A stretch of 64,000 nucleotides of DNA from Magicicada septendecula (taxonomy: Eukaryota; Arthropoda; Insecta; Hemiptera; Cicadidae), in contig CM068367.1 of NCBI GenBank assembly GCA_034769895.1, positions 690,174,268 to 690,238,267 of the forward strand, written 5' to 3'. Position numbers and translations under genes: made by a program. Below are positions 57,146-64,000 of the stretch, in pieces (the stretch's first letter is position 1; every line of letters begins with the position of its first letter). The notes beneath the pieces were generated by a model that worked only from the letters and a program-made list of their open reading frames with translations, was not told the origin of the DNA and searched no databases.

Positions 57146-60100
57146 TTAGTTGTAAGTTGTTCTTACTATATTTTTAGAATTTGGTGGTATTATACAACTT
57201 TGTTTATTAGGTTCATAATACATTTTTAAGGACACTTGGTTGTATGTCCCCTTAATCTTTTTTGTTTCCACATCACTAATGATATAAGTATTATTGTTAT
57301 TGTTTTTTATAACAACATATGGTCCATTATACAGTAATAATAGCTTTTTTGCTATTCCTTCCTTAGAACTTGGCAATTCGCGGTTTTTTAACAATACCTT
57401 ATCTCCAATCTTGTACTGGATCACTTTCTGCTGAGTTATTTTGTATTTTTTCCTTCTTTTCTCCACTTGTTCATTCAGTTTGCTGTGGAATCTCATGTGG
57501 TCGAACTGGTAAGCTGGGTTGTTTGGGAAATTGATTATTTCACTAATTTCTCGGGGTGGTAGTCTTTCATGCATTATGGTGTATGGAGTATCTTGTATTG
57601 CTTCATGGTAAGCTAAGTTGATAAAGCTCTCTGTTTGTGCAATGTAGTCACTCCACTTCTGGTGTTTATGAAAACAATATGTCCTGAGTATACGGCCGAC
57701 CTCCCTCAGTACTCTTTCCGCTGGGTTGCTATTTGGGTGATAGACAGATGTTTTATATGTCTTGACACCTAAGTCTAACAAAGTCTCCTTCCAAACCCTT
57801 CCTCGAAACTGAGTTCCGTGATCGGTAATAATTGATCGTGGAGCTCCTAACTCTGGTATGTATTGTTGGATCACTATTTGCAAAATCTTTTTTGTAGTTG
57901 CCCGATTAATGGGGTATAGTTTTGTAAACTTGGAGTAATGGTCGAACATGATTATAATGAATTTATACTGTTTTCTCCCTCCACTACGAGGTAACGGACC
58001 ACACACATCTAAAAATACTTGCTCTAATTTATCAGTTGATGTAATAGGTTGCATAATTCCTTCTGTTTTTTCGTTATTGCATTTTGCCAATTGACAGATG
58101 TGACACTGCCGGATACATTCTCTAACTCTTCTGTTGATATTCTTAATGTAAGTGTGTTCCTCAAGTGCCTTCATTACTTTTAATGCACCCATATGCCCAT
58201 ATCGGCTATGGTAGTCCAATATTAATTCCGTTTCTAAAGCTTTAGGTATCACCACCTTCCATGAGCCTTGGTTATTATTTGGTTTGTAAAATAATATGTC
58301 TTCATGTAGATAGTAATATGCAGCGATTTTTTCATCCTGTTGGATCAGTCTTTGTCTAAAATTGTTGATTTTGGTATCCTTGGTTTGTTGTTGTGCAATT
58401 GATTTCATGATGTTTTCCAAATCTGACTTGTTTTTTATTATAGTGTATACCTTGATGATTGTTTCTTTTTCCCCTTCAAAAGTTTGTTGTTCTATGTTAA
58501 TCCGGGACAATATATCTGCAGCAATATTCTGTTTTCCTGGAACATACTCCCAATTTATATGGTACTCCTGTAGTGCGAGTATCCACCTAGTCAATCTCCC
58601 ATGGTTGATCTTGCAATTTTTTAGGAAAGATATTGTCTTATGATCGCTCCTCACAGTTATCGGGTATCCAAGAATGTAGGTTCTGAATTTCCCACAAGCG
58701 AATACAACGCTTAATAACTCTTTTTCTGTTACATTATAATTGCGTTCACATCCATTAAGTGTTCTGCTTGCAAAACTCACCACCTGGTGTTCTCCCTCAC
58801 TATCTTCTTGATATAATACAGATCCTAAACTTATATCACTGGCATCACAGTTCATGAAGAAAGGTTGATTGAAATTAGGATGTTTTAATACAACTGAACT
58901 TAGGAAATTGTGCTTGATCGTTTGGAGTAAATTGTCTTGTTCCTGTCCCCAGGACCATTTGTTCTTAGAGGATAATTGTGGAGAAAACTTTGCTGTCATT
59001 TCAGAATAATTTCTCTGAAACTTCCTATAATAATTGCAAAGTCCCAGAAATGATTGAAGTTGCTTTTTATTTTTAGGACTTGGGAACTTCTGGATAGCTT
59101 CAATTTTTTCATTGGATGGTGTTATTCCTTGTCTTGTTAGGTTGAAGCCCAGGAATTGGACTTCACTGGCGATAAGCTTAGATTTTTGAAGTTTTAGTGT
59201 AACGTTATTGTCTGATAGTTTTTGTAATACTTGTCCTACTCTGTCACAATGGTCTTCCCAATTCACTGAAGTAATCAACAAGTCATCAACATAGACTGTG
59301 GTATATGGAATAGTATCTGGACCCAACACCTGGTCCATACATCTTACGAATACAGCTACTGAATTTACCAGTCCAAACGGTAGTCTCTTGAACTGATAGT
59401 TCCTTCCTTCGAAAATAAAGGCGACGTACTTTCGACTATCTGGGTGTAGCTCCACCTGCCAATACCCACATACCGTATCCCAGGTGCTAATAAATTGTAT
59501 GCCATTGAATTTTTTCAGTATCTCCTCAATCTCTCCGGGAGATGTTCTGTCATTAACTATGATCTTATTAATCTCTCTAGCATCTAAACAGAGTCGTACT
59601 TTGCCATCTTTCTTTGGAACTGCTATTAACGGGCTGGTATATGGGGAACAGCTATATTCAATAATGTCTTCTGCTATCATTTTGTCTAGTTCAGTCCTCA
59701 CTGCTTCCTTTAATGCATAAGCAACAGGATATGATTTTTTATTAAAATTGACAGGCTCCTTGAATTGTAATGTAAATTGATAATCCTTTACCTTGCCAGG
59801 TACATAAGAGAAAACATAGCGGTATTTATTATATATTGAAATTAACTTCTCTATTTGTTGTGTGGTTAAATTGCATTCATTTTGTTCTGACCGAAATTGT
59901 CGGATCTCTTCTAATTTTTCCAACCATAAACTATCTCCACACCCAAAGTATTCCCTTCTTACATTCCATGACTCATCTTGATTATTGTTGAATTTTCTTA
60001 TACTATTGCATGAAGGTACATTTTTGTTTTCTACCAATTTTGCTGTCCATTCTATATTATCCACCTTTAATGACACTATGGCTTGTCTCATGTCAATTAT

Positions 60101-60598
60101 TGCTGAGTATTTTCTCAAAATATCACAGCCTATTAGTAGATTAAATGGTAGATTACTAGCTATTAGAAAAATCATAGGTATAGCTACATTTCTGCTGGTC
60201 ACTGTTAATGATACCTGTTTTCTTATTGACTTGTTTTGTCTTCCAGTGGCTCCGATTAAAATTATATTTTGAATTGGTAATGTTGGTAAGATGGCCTTAC
60301 TATATTTTTGAATTTTGATGTATTCATTGTTGTCGATTAACGACACGTTTGCGCCTGTATCTATCATACATCTTGTCTCTAGTCCATTCACTTGGGCGAT
60401 GATATAAACAATCTCATTATTTGAATTATTTTGCGTTATCGTGTCTTCGTTCAGTAGTTCTTCTCTAACATTCTTTAAGAAATGATTGTGCACTATTGTC
60501 AACGTATCGTCAGTCGTTTTGTCTCGTCCTAGTAAGTACCCAAATTGCCGGTTCAGTGATGGGACCTGGTGGATTTTCACTGCCGCAGTTCGTTTAAA
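57146..60598 (-). CDS. pol: gypsy-3 Pol: protease, RT, RNase H, integrase (intact)
   Basis: An open frame of 1144 residues (60580-57146), entered by -1 frameshifting at 60598-60592. Protease MIDTGANVSLID (near residue 77). RT: VPKKDGKVRLCLDAREIN, motif A STWDTVCGYWQVEL, active site YVDDLLIT. RNase H: NCDASDISLGSV, TEKELLSVVFA, RSDHKTISFL, AADILSR. Integrase: YHSRYGHMG and CHICQLAK zinc region, catalytic D in LDVCGPLP, D in ITDHGTQF, E in NPAERVLREVG, and a GPY/F module (LLYNGPYVVI). No missing key residue. Probably the only enzymatically complete retroelement gene in the window. Confidence 0.93.
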   Translation of the reverse strand, partial: FKRTAAVKIHQVPSLNRQFGYLLGRDKTTDDTLTIVHNHFLKNVREELLNEDTITQNNSNNEIVYIIAQVNGLETRCMIDTGANVSLIDNNEYIKIQKYSKAILPTLPIQNIILIGATGRQNKSIRKQVSLTVTSRNVAIPMIFLIASNLPFNLLIGCDILRKYSAIIDMRQAIVSLKVDNIEWTAKLVENKNVPSCNSIRKFNNNQDESWNVRREYFGCGDSLWLEKLEEIRQFRSEQNECNLTTQQIEKLISIYNKYRYVFSYVPGKVKDYQFTLQFKEPVNFNKKSYPVAYALKEAVRTELDKMIAEDIIEYSCSPYTSPLIAVPKKDGKVRLCLDAREINKIIVNDRTSPGEIEEILKKFNGIQFISTWDTVCGYWQVELHPDSRKYVAFIFEGRNYQFKRLPFGLVNSVAVFVRCMDQVLGPDTIPYTTVYVDDLLITSVNWEDHCDRVGQVLQKLSDNNVTLKLQKSKLIASEVQFLGFNLTRQGITPSNEKIEAIQKFPSPKNKKQLQSFLGLCNYYRKFQRNYSEMTAKFSPQLSSKNKWSWGQEQDNLLQTIKHNFLSSVVLKHPNFNQPFFMNCDASDISLGSVLYQEDSEGEHQVVSFASRTLNGCERNYNVTEKELLSVVFACGKFRTYILGYPITVRSDHKTISFLKNCKINHGRLTRWILALQEYHINWEYVPGKQNIAADILSRINIEQQTFEGEKETIIKVYTIIKNKSDLENIMKSIAQQQTKDTKINNFRQRLIQQDEKIAAYYYLHEDILFYKPNNNQGSWKVVIPKALETELILDYHSRYGHMGALKVMKALEEHTYIKNINRRVRECIRQCHICQLAKCNNEKTEGIMQPITSTDKLEQVFLDVCGPLPRSGGRKQYKFIIIMFDHYSKFTKLYPINRATTKKILQIVIQQYIPELGAPRSIITDHGTQFRGRVWKETLLDLGVKTYKTSVYHPNSNPAERVLREVGRILRTYCFHKHQKWSDYIAQTESFINLAYHEAIQDTPYTIMHERLPPREISEIINFPNNPAYQFDHMRFHSKLNEQVEKRRKKYKITQQKVIQYKIGDKVLLKNRELPSSKEGIAKKLLLLYNGPYVVIKNNNNNTYIISDVETKKIKGTYNQVSLKMYYEPNKQSCIIPPNSKNIVRTTYN
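60592..60598 (-). promoter_or_regulatory. -1 ribosomal frameshift slippery site T-TTA-AAC
   Basis: On the minus strand the heptamer TTTAAAC is in the correct gag phase (codons TTA AAC), 13 nt upstream of the gag stop TGA at 60579-60577. After a -1 slip the frame is open into pol. This is a canonical X-XXY-YYZ site. Confidence 0.8.
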
Positions 60599-62229
60599 TC
60601 AGGGCTTGTTTCCTCAGTCCTGTTGTCTGATTGATTGGGTCTGTCTCTGCTCTGTGACTCTTGTACCTCAATGGCGTTATTATTGAACGTCACTGAGTTT
60701 CGGTTGTTTCTGTTGTCGTCGCAGCTTCTACTTCGCCGATGTTCATCGCGGTAGTGCTGGTTACTCTCCTCCCGAAAACTTCTTCCACGGTTTCCATTAT
60801 AGTTTGCTCGTCTCTGGTACCAACGTCTTCCCACATCCCTATCGTCAATGCTTACATAATTCACTTGTCTTCTATATGTTTGATTTTGACTGTTATTATT
60901 GCCGTTATTATTATGTCTGTATTGGTTATCATAGTTGTTGTTATAACCCCGGTTGTTCTGGTACTGGTGGTCTCGTTCATTGGCACGCTGGTATCCATTA
61001 TTGTTATTATTTGTAGGAGGGCTACGGTAATAGTGGTTGTTGTTATTGTTGTTGTTATTTGCGTTATTTCGTGAATAGTTATTGGTGTTATTCTGGTTTT
61101 GGTAACCGCGCTGATATTGGTTACCGTTGTTGTTATAACTATTGTTTGGTCGTTGTCCATTATTTTCATATGGGGCGTCGCGGCGACCATTATTTCTATT
61201 TATCTCATCGTTCCTTCGTCTATACTGGAGGAAGTTCTTCTCCTGTTCCATCTCTGCCAATAATGTTGACATCTCCTCGATGGTTTGTATGCGTCCATTT
61301 ATTCGGCCTCTTGTAATTTCGCCACCATAGTGGTATGCTAATAGCCGCACTAAACACTCTGTAGGAATTGCAGGCTCTAAATGTCTGGCTATATTTATTT
61401 TGCCGAGAAAATATGCGGTTGGAGTTTGCTTGCCGTGCAGGTCATATCTGCCCAATCCTATGTCACTCCTTATCATGTGTTGTGTGGCATCGGACCAATA
61501 TTTAGATTTGAATGTTTTTTAAATTCCTGGAAGTTCTGTATACTCGGCCGCATCGCCGTCCACCAGTTGTCATATACTTTTCGGAACATCTCATCCAACA
61601 TGCTCCTTATCACAAACCATCTGTCTTCTCCGGTTTTGGCTATCTTCTCTTCGACTCGTTCTAAAAATAGCATGGGGTTTCTTCTATAGTTTTGAAAATC
61701 GATCACCTCTCGATTTTCCTCGCATGTGGTATGGGCACCGGTACACTGTCTGTTTTTTAAGGAATTGATTTCGTCTCTATGAGCAGTTGTTTGGTCTTGT
61801 ACTCGATTGAGACTATTACTCATATCTTCCAACCTCTCTCCCATCACTGCTTGGTTGGTTCTGATATCTTCAACTCGTCCATTCGTTTCTTCCCGGACGC
61901 TCAGTATCTCTTGGTTCATCCGCTCACACTTTTCCGTGGTCTCGGATTCCACCCTTTTAATTTCAGTCACCGGTTCTTCCAGCTTCTTGTCCCATTCTTC
62001 CTGCAATTGCCGGTTATTAGTTTCCATCTTGTTATTCCACTCTTCTTTTAATGACTCTCTGTGTTCATCTAGTTTTTTCATGGTCTCTTGGTAATTTTCC
62101 TTCAATTCTTCCCTCAATGCTTTATTATTTGCGTCAATTTTCTCCTCCATTTTCTTGCTATTCTCTTTCAATTCTCCCATTTTTTCTTCAATTTTCTTAT
62201 TAGTCTCTTCCAATTTTCGGCTTAATTCC

Positions 62230-62362
62230 TCCGTAGACTGTTTATTTTCCGTTTTTAATTCCTCTATGGACTGTTTATTTTCCGTTTTTAATTCCTCTAT
62301 GGACTGTTTATTTTCCGTTTTTAATTCCTCTATGGACTGTTTATTTTCCGTTTTTGATTCCT
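62230..62362 (-). repeat. Four 33-bp in-frame repeats in gypsy-3 gag
   Basis: Units of 33 bp encode TENKQSIEELK four times (the last has T for I). Nearly identical at DNA level, so expanded recently or kept by slippage. Confidence 0.9.
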
Positions 62363-62691
62363 CTATTTTCTTACCCAAGTCTTCCTTCAATATTTCTAAG
62401 TTCTTATTACTGTTCTCACTTAATTCTTCCATTTTCTTGCTATTCTGTTTTAAATATTCCATAATGCTCTTCAGGTCAACGCTCTCTGTAACTTTGTCCG
62501 GTTCTTTTTTATCACCTTGGTCCTCTCTTATTATTACTTCTGCTTCCTCGACCGGTGTCGCTTCTTTGTCTTCCATATCTAATTCGTCCACTTTCTCGGC
62601 TTCGGCCGCTCGTTTTCGCGATGTCTCTCGCTTCCTCATTTTGTCTATTTTTGCTTATAATTATAATTTAATTTATATTAAATTACACGCC

Positions 62692-62712
62692 TCACACGTT
62701 GGTGCGCCAATT
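62692..62712 (-). other. gypsy-3 primer binding site
   Basis: Reading the minus strand directly after the LTR end (GGTTACA, then AA): TTGGCGCACCAACGTGTGAG. TGGCGC is complementary to a tRNA 3' end in GCGCCA. I do not assign the tRNA. Confidence 0.7.
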
Positions 62713-64000
62713 TGTAACCATTTATTAATTGTATAATGATGATTGAATCTTATCGAAACGTAATGTAGCCTCACTTCAGGTTCGTCTATTGGTAATCAGA
62801 TTTTTCGTTACGTACAATGTTATTATGAATAGGTTACTTATATTTATGTAGTATGCACTTGAATTACACCACCCGTTGGAAGTGTCAACTTGTAATATAG
62901 GTAAATAATGTAGCGACCAACTCGCACTGGAGTCGTCGATGTGTAATTATAAATGTGTTAGGTTGAACGGCTAATAGTTTTGTAAATTGCCGCTTACTCC
63001 CACTATGCTCCACGTTTCCGTGACGTCACTCAAACGATGCCAACTGTCGGGTCCGCTGCAATCGGTGAATTCTATTTACTAATGTAACAGCAATAATAAC
63101 GACACACAAATATTATCAAACATATATCCTTGTGGAATCCTTTATTCGGAAAACACTGGTTGACTGTTTTAATAAATTTAAACAGAATAATCGCAATTGT
63201 AGCGCAAAATATAATTCTTCCTTTACCAGTTGGCAGCAGTAGCCAAACGTTTAGTCTTTCTTCCAGACCAAAACAATGCTTTTGTTAACGTTTTAAATAA
63301 AAATATTAATTATCTCAGGGCGTATATGGTTCGGGGATAATAATTATACAAAATATTACACTATTAATCAAAATACAAGTTTACAATTATAGGATATTAC
63401 AACGTTAGAGTGATACGTGCACACAGAAATTGTATAGTGGTTACCAGTTTTAAAAAGGTTATGTCCAGTTCAGGCTTTGATAGTTATTATGTGAATTAAA
63501 AGTTCTTGTTGTGTTTAAAAAGGTGTTAATTTTATATGGTGTTATTAGTGGTTGTTTCTAGTGTTCGTGTCATATGGTGTCTGTAGTCTAATTGATTATT
63601 GCTTAACAGTAGTGTATACAAATGTGTGTGTTGTAGTACGATATAATGAGATGTCAGAATCACCAAATCCTCTTCTTGTACTCTTCTTGGTTGAAGGTAG
63701 GGCCCACGTACACGTCAGATCTTCCTTCTCGTCCCTCGTCCACTTCAAATCTTCTTCCTGGTTGTTATTTCTTCTAATCCGTATAATGGCTAGTCTTCTG
63801 TTATTGCAAAAAGTTCGCGTAGTGTACCTCTAACTGTATTTATTTAGTTGTATAGTTTTTTCACACTTTATAACATATAATGTAAGACGATTTAAGAACG
63901 CGTCTATCTGCTAAGATCGTTGTCAAAGAAGTCTCATTTTATTTATCCGAAATTTCTGGTTGCTAAGGGTAAACTTGGAATCTGGTTGGTTAATTCGGAT
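62713..64000 (-). repeat. gypsy-3 5' LTR (continues past window end)
   Basis: Copy of 53227-54516. It begins on plus at TGTAACC, directly next to the primer binding site, which fixes this boundary. Confidence 0.93.

Larger units (their letters stand above)
60577..62639 (-). pseudogene. gag: gypsy-3 gag with one homopolymer frameshift
   Basis: ATG at 62639. The N-terminal 330 residues are a long coiled coil with four 11-residue repeats (TENKQSIEELK). A capsid-like region follows (NPMLFLERVEEKI, WWTAMRPSIQNFQEF). At the A6 run (T6 on plus, 61515-61520) the sense moves -1 to a frame continuing SKYWSDATQHMIRSD and on to 60577. The C-terminus is Asn/Tyr-rich with Arg, without a CCHC knuckle. Homology to gypsy-2 gag across the break shows that one continuous protein is expected. 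The indel may be real or a sequencing error. Confidence 0.85.
53227..64000 (-). mobile_element. Ty3/gypsy retrotransposon gypsy-3, young, minus strand
   Basis: LTR sequence beginning TGTAACCATTTATTAATTG occurs at 53227 and 62713 in the same orientation; the second copy runs off the window. Between lie gag (62639-60577) and pol (60598-57146) on the minus strand. The primer binding site follows the 5' LTR. The two LTR stretches differ by four substitutions and one 2-bp indel over about 1290 bp, so the insertion is recent. Confidence 0.95.

Noticed and set aside
60739-61330. Plus-strand Val/Ile-rich frames resembling membrane proteins
   Set aside because: They are the complement of the Asn-rich gag C-terminus (AAT/AAC codons), so the hydrophobicity is an artefact.
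61509-61524. Programmed -1 frameshift at the A6 run in gypsy-3 gag
   Set aside because: The zero-frame codons are TTT AAA AAA, so the heptamer is out of phase with X-XXY-YYZ, and homology expects one continuous Gag; an indel is simpler.

Overview
This is an animal, most likely arthropod/insect, nuclear DNA window. The evidence is a Maverick/Polinton, a piggyback set of Ty3/gypsy, hAT, pogo/Tigger, mariner and LINE elements, arthropod-style TCAGT initiators, and long AT-rich stretches and CA/TA microsatellites. I recognise no ordinary host gene; nearly everything I can interpret is transposon or virus-like DNA, and the species is not identifiable from what I see.

Region 1 (1-24.6 kb). A Ty3/gypsy element (gypsy-1, + strand) is split inside its gag gene by a complete Maverick/Polinton (adintovirus-like) at 987-19412. 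The boundary is exact: 6-bp duplication GATAGA at 981-986 and 19413-19418, 5'-AG...CT-3' ends, and 1.4-kb inverted repeats. The Polinton has two divergent gene sets. To the left on the minus strand lie a protein-primed DNA polymerase B (with a likely first intron) and two small conserved proteins. To the right on the plus strand lie a BIR/IAP-like gene, a retroviral-type integrase with chromodomain, a packaging ATPase, an acidic conserved protein, a fibre-like repeat protein, a parvovirus-style phospholipase A2 protein, an adenovirus-type cysteine protease, a minor capsid (penton-like) protein, a 57-residue basic protein and the major capsid protein. Polymerase, integrase, IAP, acidic protein and fibre are broken by frameshifts or stops; ATPase, PLA2, minor and major capsid frames are open. 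Several genes carry a TATA box about 31-32 nt before a CAGT initiator, and three of these TATA boxes overlap the stop codon of the gene before. Polymerase and integrase appear to diverge from one shared TATATATA.

Region 2 (24.6-45.2 kb). Mostly AT-rich filler with relics: a near-perfect 53-bp-arm hairpin, MITE pieces, a decayed gypsy-2 (29.6-33.2 kb, no integrase), a DDE transposase pseudogene interrupted by a foldback MITE, a pogo/Tigger relic (38825-40164), a hAT element with exact 8-bp duplication (40377-43625), and small repeats carrying hammerhead-ribozyme-like cores.

Region 3 (45.2-64 kb). A decayed LINE (endonuclease, RT, RNase H), a mariner-family element (51602-52916) with two in-frame stops, and a young minus-strand gypsy-3 (53227 to beyond the window end). 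Gypsy-3 has nearly identical LTR sequence at both ends, an intact 1144-residue pol, a canonical T-TTA-AAC -1 frameshift site joining gag to pol, and one homopolymer frameshift in gag.

The most interesting system is the Polinton: a virus-like element with its own compact promoters, an apparent anti-apoptotic BIR gene nested antisense in the polymerase intron, and TIRs that contain a fragment of its own protease gene.
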